Origin: Vicia villosa
Taxonomy: Eukaryota; Streptophyta; Magnoliopsida; Fabales; Fabaceae
Reading direction: 5' to 3'
Assembly: GCF_029867415.1 (NCBI RefSeq)
Contig: NW_026705763.1
Span: 186,001 to 250,000 of the forward strand
Length of the DNA stretch: 64,000 nt
Under the pieces are notes generated by a model. It made no database searches, was not told the origin of the DNA, and saw only the letters and a program-made list of their open reading frames with translations. The translations under genes were made by a program, and so were the position numbers. Below are positions 1-10,690 of this stretch, in pieces; the first letter of the stretch is position 1, and the number at the start of each line of letters is the position of its first letter.

Positions 1-1437
1 CGCTGTCCCACCACCATAAGGGATACAGCCCACAACATGATTATGAAATGCATGCATCACATACAGCATGCTAATCATCAACACCAATCAACTGAATAAT
101 CATAATCATCAACCAATGCAACAACAATAGCCACACATATGTATGCTATTTTTCAACCATCTCAAACATACATTTTACATCAACAATACATGTATATTAA
201 TCATCAATCACAACCACTACGATTTATAATCATTCATTCACAACACAAAAAGCATAGTAATATCATAACCATTTGATATTCACCACAACATAATACATTT
301 AACACAACAATATATTATCACCTCAGCAATCATACTAGATAAAACACCGCATAGCATGTTTGTATCGTTACTCAATATACCACCAAATACAAATTCTCAA
401 AACCAACCAAAATTGATTTTAAGTTATAACTCCCTAATATACTTCATAAAATAGGGGATTAATTCATCTAACGGGTCCTCGAAACGGCGTACAAAAAGGA
501 TTAACGGTTTAAAAGTTACGGATAATTAAAATAAGTATTTTTCCAAAAAGCTTCAGTGGTAACCGGTTACTCCAATTCAAGTAACCGGTTACTACCTTAC
601 GGAGTAACCAACAAGTCTATTCGTAACAGCGGTAACCGGTTACTTCAAAACCAGTAACCGGTTACTGCCTCCCAGCAGAACCACTGAATACAAATTCCAA
701 CAGTGGTAACCGGTTACCCCAACTCAAGTAACCGGTTACTTCACAACGAATAGGCCATCTCAGTGAGGTAACCTCAGGTAATCGGTTACCACTCCCCAGG
801 TAACCGGTTACCTCGTACCAGAAACCCCAAAACTCCATCTTTCAGCACCTGCAACAATTCCAATCCATACCAGAACGTACCACAATGTATTGCAACATCA
901 AATAGCACCAACAAACACGAAAATACACATTTACACATACTTCTAATCATGCTTTAACATCATTATTCAACACCAATCATCATTCACAACATAAATTGAA
1001 CCAAAGTTCTATAAACCCCAAAACCCCAAACACCGACACATAATCCAATTCAGAATCCTAACATACGAATTCAATCGAATCATTCATAATACCCATAATA
1101 GAGGTTAATGATAAGAATCCCCCCTTACCTCGATGTCGAATTCTTGGATGCTCTTGCTCTTCGCACTTGCACTTCTCCCAATTTCACGTTCAATCTTCTC
1201 TTCTCCTTTTTGGCTCCCCTTTTCACAAAATCTTCCTCTTTTCTATTTTATGAAAGATATAACCTTAGTTTAGTAAAAGGCTTTGCAACTGACACACCCC
1301 CCAATTGCTACTTGCGACACTGGCCCATTAGCCTCATTTTCCATAATTCTCTAATAAATCCAATAAAATGCCAAATAAATCCAATAAATAATTTAATTTC
1401 AATTTAAATTAATTAAGGGAAAACATGGGGTGTCACA
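1..1437 (-). repeat. 3' LTR (partial) of the chromovirus relic
   Basis: This is the same sequence as 5722-7157 with scattered substitutions. It ends at the TGTCACA boundary and is followed by the C-rich complement of a polypurine tract, so on the minus strand it is the 3' LTR. About 700 bp of the LTR are missing to the left of the window. It includes the cluster of GTAACCGGTTAC palindromes at 559-811. Confidence 0.85.
559..811. repeat. Cluster of paired 12-bp palindromes GTAACCGGTTAC
   Basis: Eight copies start at 559, 581, 632, 654, 706, 728, 778 and 800. Seven are perfect and the one at 778 has a single mismatch. They form four pairs. Within every pair the starts are 22 bp apart, and pairs begin 72-74 bp apart. 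The text between copies differs, so this is not a simple tandem repeat. The second LTR copy carries the same array at 6279-6531, with two copies (6301, 6498) mutated. Confidence 0.9.
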
Positions 1438-1440
1438 ACT

Positions 1441-1450
1441 CTCCCCCACT
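1441..1450 (-). other. Polypurine tract
   Basis: CTCCCCCACT on the plus strand reads as AGTGGGGGAG on the minus strand. It lies three bases inside the LTR boundary at 1437, in the usual place for second-strand priming of a Ty3/gypsy element. Confidence 0.8.
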
Positions 1451-4400
1451 AAAAGAGTTTTCGTCCTCGAAAACATACCTCAAGCAACCAGCTCGTATAA
1501 GAATCCTTCATATGATTCTCCAGCTCCCAATTAACATTGCCACTTGATGGTCCTCCCCAAGCTACCCTGACCAATGCTATCTATTTACCGCACAATTACT
1601 TCAACTTCCTATTTTTGATCCTCAAAATTCATCTGATATCGCCAATAGAAAGCATGTCCCATGCATTCAAATTTCAACTCTTACGTCATATTTGACCATC
1701 CAAAGATGTACCACTCGTTATACCTTCAAAATTTAACAACAATGGGATGAATGGTCACCCAACGCATAATCACAGTTGTAAACTATTCTTCATCGTACTA
1801 CCTTAGAATCAAATTCATCCTCAAACTGAAAGAGAATTCCACTCACGTCAGCAAGATGTATAACATTGCTCTAACCTCTCCATCTTAGAAGGTTATACAT
1901 ACGCACTAGGATCCCATCCTAGAAAGCGAGATCAAAACCTCATATAGGACAAGGATCTTTCCACAATCCTATCCGTCCTTCTCAATATTCCACTACTTAA
2001 TAGCAGTGTCATCATGACATTAACTTATCTGCATCTGTCAATAAGGTCGTCACTCAACACTAATATAGATTTCCGCTACCCACATCTGTGCACAATAATT
2101 CCTTACCCATAGCATGATCACACCTGATCAACACTGCAGTAATACATTCCATCTAACGAACGTGCCAACCTTAAACATAATTTTCCATTTGAGCGATAAC
2201 ATAATACTATCACTCTTCACCAACTACTTTCTTCAAGAAAACTCAATAATCGTATTCCTCATATCATTAAATCTCAACTATCTGACTCCTCTCAAGTCAG
2301 ACCAACAATCATCCAACACATTACATTTCATTCCCGTTGCACTGCTCTGATTACTCATTACAATCATCATTACCAATTAGATTTTCGAGTTTTTACCCAA
2401 TTCTGGCCCTCTTTACTTATTCGTTCAAGAATCATTCTTTACCATACATGGTACCAATCTACCACTGAACAATACTTACTCGTACTAAAAAACAAATCCC
2501 TGCTTTACTTTATCTATATAAAAAAAATTCTAACCATCAGAACGAGTACACACAAGTAGTTATAATCACACTCATCAGCCTCAATACACCATTTCTTACA
2601 AAATAGCTCAAATTGAGTTCCGCTCTTCTCTAAGAATTAAATCAACCTCATCCTTCTTAGAGTATAATCCCTTATTCTATCTGGAATCTACAACAACATC
2701 TTACAACAGCACAAAATTATTATAGCATCATATGGTATCAACTCATCGTCTTAACTTCGCCGAATACATACTCGTTAACTACGTACAACCACAATAACAT
2801 ATTCATCATCTTGGCAATTATTCAAAAGGGTTCTGATTCTCCGGCACAACATCCTTACATCTACTAGATCCTAATCATATAGATCAATACATGTTCTCTA
2901 TGTAGGCTTCCGACATATTAATTCCACACTGCCCACAAGTAGTACTCATAACACTACTCCACATCACACTTTCGCTGCGCGACTCTGATTACCCGTCTCA
3001 AGTCACCGTCAATTATGTTGCACTCTTTCATTTTCATCTCTTCACAAGTTCACACAACATGGTGAGTGATTATTCTCACGGCTTAGTATTCATCACAACT
3101 TATACCATTAAGGTAACAAAACAAGCTCATCCCATTTATATGATTCCGTCCACTATCAACAAGAGATTAAGGGTGATCAAGTCCTCAATTTGTCAATAGA
3201 TAGCCACAATCATATGTAAGCATAAACCGTCGTTACTACCTAATAGTGTCCTTTCCGAGTTTGCACTCAAACTCATTAACATCGTCATAGTCCAATAATT
3301 CACTTTGAGTATTTACAACTCGCACACTTCCCTCTTATTGGATCTTGTCGGTGAGACACCAACGTCCAAACATTTCACAAAATCCGCTTCATAGTCACTT
3401 AGCATTACACACTTGTTAAGTACTTCCCAACTTCATAATCACTAATATACTCGTACATTACTATTCATCTCGTTCCAAATTAAAATCCTCATCTTAGCAA
3501 AAGACCGCGACAACATTCCTAACTCGTGGTTTTACTCCCAATCTTGTGACGTCTTTCATATCCCAATATCATTCCACTCGAAATCTCAACAAGTCTTCCT
3601 CGCATCAATAGGGGTTAGAAATTCTCTACAATTCTTCTTTTATACCTATCGTTACTTTGTCATTACAAATACAACTCCAAGAGTTCTAAAGTTTATTCCA
3701 TCTTTACTATTAATTCACTTCTCACTAAAATCCATCGGTACTCAAATCATCTTCATAACCGAACATCTCATCAACTTATTCATCAACAACATATTCTACT
3801 CAATTTTGTTTCAAACAATCGCGGTAGTAGGCATTCTTATTCAACGAGTTTCACGCTTCCATAAGCGACTTCATAACCTCTCCTCATAGGATCACTATAC
3901 TATATTTATAAACCTCCCATAAGGTAGAACATAATATCTCTTCTTCGTAGGTTCAAACGGCACATAATTCCGACACTCGAAACTCAAGATATGAATTTTC
4001 CAATCTTTATCCGAAAATGCAACACGGACGCCATACAGCGACACTTTAAAAGATATTTCCAAAACTCCTCAAATGGTACACTCAATTTATAAAATTACTT
4101 CTCAACAAGCCTTTAATTATTCCTTCAATCCGTTCAACTCTGACACTGACATCCTGTGCAATACCGCTAACAAGTCTAGTTCTAAGGACAAGTGTAACCG
4201 TAACTTCACCTCTTTCTAACGTCATCCTGTCACAATTAAATATGTTACAACTGCTTCAACCATTTTTATAACAAAGTTCATCTCGTTAGCTTTCCGACAC
4301 TTCAAACGGAACTCAAATCGGATGTCCAGAACTCCAGTTATGAATTTTCGAAGTTTCATAACGATTCGGCAACTTTCCTGCGTTTTACTTGCGGAAATTC

Positions 4401-4993
4401 CACTTCGAAACTCATTCTCTTCAAATCAATCACATTCTATGCAGCTCCTTATCATATCTCTTCGCTTCCAAACATTCTTATAACTTGAGCAACACATTCC
4501 ATCGCCGAAGTTCATTTTCTGAAACATTACGACCGTAATCCTCTTTGCAACTTGCAACTGAACCTCTTCTGAGATGCAAGGCTACTCAACTGACAACTTC
4601 GCAGTCCACCAGCAGAGATGATACATTGCAACTTTCTAATTTCCATCTCCTACAAATAATCATCAAATACCCCTAATCATCTTCCTTTAAGATGTCCCAA
4701 CTTAATTACCAGTCAAGTCTTAATTTCAAGTCACCTTCGATTCAGGAAACAACCAACTCCAACAACACTTGCACGGTTGCCAACAACAGCCTACTGAATC
4801 AATCGTCTTACAACTGAAACACAACCGAGAAGCGAAGCTTCTCCCCCACTTGTTTCAATCCAACACCTGCAACAAAACAAACAAGTACCGACAGTGATTC
4901 ACTCACCTGTCGTGTACCAAGGGATAAAATGCCGAAGATATACAACTGTCGTGCAACTCAACTAACTCGACAATTGGCCGGACGGACCGACCT

Positions 4994-5005
4994 GCTCTGA
5001 TACCA
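4994..5005 (-). other. Primer binding site for initiator tRNA-Met
   Basis: GCTCTGATACCA on the plus strand is the complement of TGGTATCAGAGC, the standard primer site matching the 3' end of initiator tRNA-Met. It is separated by four bases from the LTR end at 5010. It fixes the element as minus-strand. Confidence 0.85.
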
Positions 5006-5009
5006 CTAT

Positions 5010-7157
5010 TGTAACACCCTTCTAAAACCCCACGGAATATCAATTAAAAATTCAGAGTAAAACATAAAAAGGGTATTACAACTTCAAAATATTTAAAACA
5101 TTAAGTTATGCCATGCCTTATGAGGAACTTCAAATCACATTATTCAGTAATTATGTTAACACAGCAGAATTTATCTCAAACTGATTAAACATAAAACATC
5201 GGGATTTATATCCAAATTCACCGATCCAAACAAATAAAACATTATTCCACGTAAGAAATAATCCATCAATCAAATACTAAAACAGACGTTCCCCCAGTGT
5301 TACAAGACCAGAGCATGACACCGACACGACCCAACATAACTGGATAAACTCTACGAGTCATCCTCACCGATCGCTTAAGCCGCTACTTCAATCTGAAATC
5401 ATCAAAGTAAGGGTGAGTTTCATTCGCATTAACAAATGTTATAGGAATATAAACAATACAACTTCATCCATACATTATTCACCTAAATCAATCATATTCA
5501 GATAGTATAGCAACATTCATCAAATAAAATCATCCCTATCGAATACACACAAATTGTAACATTGGACAACTTCCATTCATGTTACAATTATACACAACAA
5601 CCTAATGCAATGCAACTAAAGGCATGTGGTACCAAACATGGGATAACCCATCTCACCGATCCACCACCAAAAAGATTCGGCTACTTCTCTCACTAATTCC
5701 ACACAGTGGGAATTAGCTACCGCTGTCCCACCACCATAAGGGATACAACCCACAACATGATTATGAAATGCATGCATTACATACAGCATGCTAATCATCA
5801 ACACCAATCAACTGAATAATCATAATCATCAACCAATGCAACAACAATAGCCACACATAGGTATGCTATTTTTCAACCATCTCAAACATACATTTTACAT
5901 CAACAATACATGTATATTAATCATCAATCACAACCGCTACGATTTATAATCATTCATCCACAACATAAAAAGCATAGTAATATCACAACCATTTGATATT
6001 CACCACAACATAATACATTTAACACAACAATATATTATCACCTCAGCAATCATACTAGCTAAAACACCGCATAGCATGTTTGTATCGTTACTCAATATAC
6101 CACCAAATACAAATTCTCAAAACCAACCAAAATTGATTTTAAGTTATAACTCCCTAATATACTTCATAAAATAGGGGATTAATTCATCTAACGGGTCCTC
6201 GAAACGGCGTACAAAAAGGATTAACGGTTTAAAAGTTACGGATAATTAAAATAAGTATTTTTCCAAAAAGCTTCAGTGGTAACCGGTTACTCCAATTCAA
6301 GTAACCAGTTACTACCTTACGGAGTAACCAACAAGTCTATTCGTAACAGCGGTAACCGGTTACTTCAAAACCAGTAACCGGTTACTGCCTCCCAGCAGAA
6401 CCACAGAACACAAATTCCAACAGTGGTAACCGGTTACCCCAACTCAAGTAACCGGTTACTTCACAACGAATAGGCCATCTCAGTGACGTAACCTCAGGTA
6501 ATACGTTACCACTCCCCAGGTAACCGGTTACCTCGTACCAGAAACCCCAAAACTCCATCTTTCAGCACCTGCAACAATTCCAATCCATACCAGAACGTAC
6601 CACAATGTATTGCAACATCAAATAGCACCAACAAACACGAAAATACACATTTACACATACTTCTAATCATGCTTTAACATCATTATTCAACACCAATCAT
6701 CATTCACAACATAAATTGAACCAAAGTTCTATAAATCCCAAAACCCCAAACACCGACACATAATCCAATTCAGAATCCTAACATACGAATTCAATCGAAT
6801 CATTCATAATACCCATAATTGAGGTTAATGAGAAGAATCCCCCCTTACCTCGATGTCGAATTCTTGGATGCTCTTGCTCTTCGCACTTGCACTTCTCCCA
6901 ATTTCACGTTCAATCTTCTCTTCTCCTTTTTGGTTCCCCTTTTCACAAAATCTTCCTCTTTTCTATTTTATGGAAGATATAACCTTAGTTTAGTAAAAGG
7001 CTTTGCAACTGACACCCCCCCCAATTGTTACTTGCGACACTGGCCCATTAGCCTCATTTTCCATAATTCTCTAATAAATCAAATAAAATGCCAAATAAAT
7101 CCAATAAATAATTTAATTTCAATTTAAATTAATTAAGGGAAAACATGGGGTGTCACA
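5010..7157 (-). repeat. 5' LTR of the chromovirus relic
   Basis: The 2148-bp LTR runs from TGTAACACCC (5010) to GGTGTCACA (7157), so on the minus strand it begins TGTGACACC and ends GTGTTACA. Its stretch at about 5280-5430 (minus strand: GAGACTCACCCTTAC, then GGTGAGGA, then the CATGCTCTG phrase) is shared with the LTRs at 35881-38277 and 46140-48530, which marks them as related Tekay-type LTRs. The palindrome cluster is at 6279-6531. Confidence 0.85.
6279..6531. repeat. Second copy of the paired GTAACCGGTTAC cluster
   Basis: Copies start at 6279, 6301 (one mismatch), 6352, 6374, 6426, 6448, 6498 (mutated) and 6520. The 22-bp spacing within pairs and about 73 bp between pairs match the other LTR. 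The first member of the last pair had one mismatch in the other copy and is further altered here. Confidence 0.85.
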
Positions 7158-8613
7158 GGAGCTTTCTTAATATTTCCCCACATAGCATCCCTTAAGAAGT
7201 TATCTTCAAGCAATCTCTTTCTAATAGAGACTTGGTTCCCCAACAGATTTTATACCTCCGACATTGTCGGTTTTCCGACACAATCTTCTTCTCTAGCATG
7301 GTTTATTCAAACTCGTTATTTCCATTAAGGTTTCCACTCAAAAATCTGGTTGGATAGTATACTTATCTCTCTTGTCCCCAGGATACATCAGGATCAGATC
7401 ACTCAAGTCACTCTCATCCCCAGGCGAAGATCAAAAATCCCCAGCTGGATATCATCGAACGAAAGACAGGAATTCTCTTGTCATTATCTCCAACGGCATA
7501 CAGGGATTTATTTTCTCAATCAACAGTTGCGATACAAGAGTTATCAATATGCTTCGACTATATAGTCCATCCCTGCATCATTCATAAATACATACATAAC
7601 ATATAGTACTCTCGTTTATTTCGAGAATCTCAATACATGCATCATGACATTGCATAAAACTAATCTTTCCTTTTCAGGTCATTTCATAATCAAAAGAATA
7701 TTATCATCCAAGTGCGGTGCAAATACAATCGTATCAACGATTCAATCTCAACACTCAAGACAAATACAACTCTGACACTTAACTTCGGGTTATTCTTCGT
7801 AGATAATTCAGAAACAATCAAAGAACTTCATATCCTTTCTATGAGCCTTTCTCGGTCGGTCTTGTTTAAGGCATATCACAACCTTTCTAGGTAGTCTTTT
7901 CTAAGACATTTATCCTCCTTTCTAGGAACCTTTCTAGGTAATCTTTTCTAAGATGATTCATATCCTTTCCAGGAGCCTTTCTAGGTAGTATTCTCTAAGA
8001 CCTTTCTTAACCTTTCTAGGTAGTCTTTTCTAAGACATTTTTTATCCTTTCTAGGTAGTCTTTTTTAAGACGTATCATATTCTTTCTAGGAGCCTTTCTA
8101 GGTCAGTCTTGTTTAAGACATATCATACCTTTCTAGGTTAATCTTGTTTAAGACATATCTCAACCTTTCTAGGTAATCTTCTTCAACAGAGTTATCCAAC
8201 ATGTTTTAAGACATCTACTACCCTTTCAAGGAGTTTCTCAGTTAATCTTCTACAAGACACTTCTTCCCGAGCTTTGTTTAGAGCCTAATCTCTTTTACAT
8301 CAGCCAATGATCTATCTATTCAGGAACCTCTCCAGGTAGTCTTCTATAAAACATTACTTCATTTTTATGAATCTCTCCTTCAAATACAATCAATGTATGT
8401 GATCCAGTCTGAAAAAGCATTTGCTTCAGACAGATATCTTGTCCACATCTGGACGGATGGCATCTTTAAGCCCATCTCCTACAAAAAGTCCCTATCTCAG
8501 CAAGGGCAAATTTTTTGGGTATTCTAGTGTTCAATCCTTTTCTACCATCAGACTCCGGCAAGCACACAGGCTAATCTACATCTTCGGGTTTAACAAAATT
8601 AAATAGGGGCAGC
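7158..8613 (+). mobile_element. 3' untranslated end of an Ogre-like Ty3/gypsy element
   Basis: This stretch directly precedes an Ogre-type LTR and ends AAATAGGGGCAGC, a purine-rich tract abutting TGTCATACCCC at 8614, as expected for the end of the internal region. Stops are dense and no pol domain is seen. It contains the degenerate CCTTTCTAGG tandem repeat at about 7830-8350. Tandem repeats in the 3' untranslated part are a known trait of Ogre elements. The rest of this element lies left of the window, beyond the inserted chromovirus. Confidence 0.65.
7830..8350 (+). repeat. Degenerate tandem repeat in the Ogre-like 3' region
   Basis: A unit of roughly 40-60 bp built on CCTTTCTAGGTAGTCTT followed by TCTAAGACAT recurs about ten times with substitutions and length changes. 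Two sub-forms alternate: TAGTCTTTTCTAAGAC and CAGTCTTGTTTAAGAC. Copies become unrecognisable at both ends. Confidence 0.8.
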
Positions 8614-9777
8614 TGTCATACCCCAAAATTTTCCCAACATATTTATCCATATTTCAGTCCATCTGACTTTCAAATGCTCAAAGATACACAAGAAGGAAGC
8701 ATGCAGTCTCTCTCCTAAACAACAGCCTCTAAATTAGGGTTTCGGATTTAATCAAGGAATTTGAACTTCTGATACCTCAAGTGGATTCCATAATCTCTTA
8801 TATGATTCAAACTACCCTCATGCCAAGTTTCAAACCCTGATTCAAAAGATTGCTCACTCAATGACCCAAATAATCAACAATCGACTGGTTGACCTAAAAG
8901 TCAAACTATGGTCAAATCACAGTCAAAGTTCCTGATTTTTTGTCAACATTCTCATTTTGAAGTTTCATTTATCATTTGATCAAGTGTTTATCATGATTTA
9001 TCAAGGAAAGCTCCAAAATCATCAAATGTCCAAGTTACTAATTTAGGGTTTTGAACTAAAAGTCAACCCAACTTTGACTGCTCGTATCTCTCTCATACTT
9101 TATCAGAATTTCCTTAACCAAAGCTCATTCGCAAGGAAATTTGATTCTCTACAACTTTGATGTTGAGCCCAAGGTCAATAAATGCTTCCGCATAAGAGAT
9201 ATGAGCCAGTACATTACAGGTCCTTCTAAAGGATCGCCAAAAGTCATTTTTTCTCAAAGATCATAACATGAACATGGAAGACTCAATTGAGATGAAACTA
9301 AAAGGAGGGTTTAAAGGACATCTTCGGCTTTCCAAAAAGTCCTAGAACATGGTCATATGACAAAAATTGAGGGAGATATGCACTCTTAAACTTGGCCAAA
9401 AATTGAGAAAATGCATGAAAAGCTAAGTGAGGGATTTTGGTATTTTTAAGTATTGGGCTATCCACGAAATCTTAAGCCCAAAGGGATTCCATTGACCATA
9501 TATTATTATTTTCATGATATTATTTTTTTTATATTTGATTTTAATCATTTAATTTCAAATAAAATTGAATAAGTCATCAAAAATAATATGAGTAATAAAT
9601 CAATTTTTTCCTTGATTAAATTTGATCTAAAGGCCATGATTTAAGGAAGATATGTGCAAAATAATAAGAGAGTCCAAAATATAAATGATTGGTGCAATAT
9701 GGAATCAAATAATTTCTCAATATTTTTTCACCAATTAAGGGATCTTTCTATTCAAGTTCTAAACCTAATTCAAGGCC

Positions 9778-9788
9778 TATATATATTT
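9778..9788 (+). promoter_or_regulatory. TATA box of the Ogre-like LTR
   Basis: TATATATATTT is followed by a short purine-rich leader and stands at the expected U3/R boundary of the LTR. Placement is by motif only. Confidence 0.5.
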
Positions 9789-10620
9789 TAAGTATTCTCA
9801 CAGCCAAGGGGACGAAAAAATTGGAGAGAGGCACTAGGGTTTTCAAAAAACTTCCAAAATTCAAAGAAAGTTAGGGCAAGAGTAACAAACGAATTCCAGA
9901 GAGATTCAAGGCCAACCAATTATCTCAATCAACCTCTGAGGTATCACAAGGTAAGGTGGGATCATAAAATAAGCTTGGTCACATTACTAACATGGAGATC
10001 ACATTCTTCATACGTATTCATGTGGTAACTTTCATATATTGCGTTTCATCATGTTTTTACGTGAACTAACAATCCTAACAAGTTTATGAGGTTAACTAGA
10101 GCAGGTACGACGTATTATATTGGAGCTTTTAGCCATAAACCGTAATCCACCATTATTGAAGGTCTAAACTTGCAAAGCTTCGAACCCCATGTTCTGGGGC
10201 ATTTTATGAAAAAAGGACGCAATATTCGAGTTCCTGGACTGATTTTATGTAGATCTGGTCTCTTTGTTTTAATGCTTGACTTGTTTTCTGATAATTGATG
10301 AATCGCAGGTATTTGCTACGAAATCGGCATGGCAAAACCGTAGAGAAATCCAAGCCATTTGGTAGCTAATTTTCGGTGCAGGTTAAATGAAGAAGATGAA
10401 ATATAGCAGCCACACGCGGCGTCTTCCTATAGGCTGGTCAACCATGATAATTCTCTCTCCATCCTCATTGGCCAGTCAATGAGTCTGACCACTTCTCCCT
10501 CTTGCTGATTGGTGTACACAGCTTGTGTGGGGCCCAGGCAGAATGGTCCTTTGACTTGTCCCCAGTTTCCTTGTTTTTAATATTTGTTTAATTTCAATTG
10601 TTTCTTTAACAAATTGAATC

Positions 10621-10690
10621 TGCAGCGTAATTGGCAAGTGTGTGAAAGCTATCACCATGGGGTAACGAGTTCGAGTCCCTCCTCGTGCAT
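10621..10690 (+). other. tRNA-like relic inside the Ogre-like LTR
   Basis: The stretch contains an A-box-like TAATTGGCAAG and, about 40 bp on, a B-box-like GAGTTCGAGTCCC. This is the order and approximate spacing of internal pol III boxes in a tRNA gene. The stems do not pair well and no CCA or clean acceptor arm is visible, so it is not a functional tRNA gene. A comparable stretch with a perfect T arm is found in the opposite-strand Ogre-like LTR at 22871-22933. Confidence 0.45.

Larger units (their letters stand above)
1438..5009 (-). other. Decayed or non-coding internal region of the chromovirus relic
   Basis: The 3.57 kb lie between primer site and polypurine tract on the minus strand. 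Stops are dense in all frames. Apart from the chromodomain-like tail near 1480-1560, I recognise no gag, protease, reverse transcriptase, RNase H or integrase motif. The region is AT-rich. An autonomous Tekay element would carry about 4.5-5 kb of coding sequence here, so the region is both shorter and non-coding. It could be a large non-autonomous derivative or simply an old eroded copy. Confidence 0.6.
1..7157 (-). mobile_element. Ty3/gypsy chromovirus (Tekay-like) relic, 5'-complete on the minus strand, truncated by the window start
   Basis: The region has the layout of an LTR retrotransposon read on the minus strand: an LTR at 5010-7157, a primer site beside it at 4994-5005, a 3.57-kb internal part, a polypurine tract at 1441-1450 and the second LTR copy at 1-1437, cut by the window edge. 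The two LTR copies align almost base for base over 1.4 kb. The internal part has no ORF over about 80 codons. Just inside the polypurine tract (about 1480-1560, minus strand) a short stretch still reads like the tail of a chromodomain, followed by the typical TTTTCGAGGACGAAAAC end of Tekay-type elements. Lineage rests on this end, the tRNA-Met primer site and similarity to the LTRs at 35881 and 46140. The element ends in TGTCACA at 7157 inside Ogre-like sequence. Its other end, and therefore the target duplication, lies outside the window. Confidence 0.85.

Noticed and set aside
559..811. A CRISPR-like array (regular short repeats with unique spacers)
   Set aside because: Repeats are 12-bp palindromes in alternating 10- and ~39-bp gaps inside a plant LTR, duplicated with the LTR, without cas genes. 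It is an LTR cis feature.
10621..10690. A functional tRNA gene
   Set aside because: Only the box words are present; acceptor and T stems do not pair. Kept as a tRNA-like relic only.
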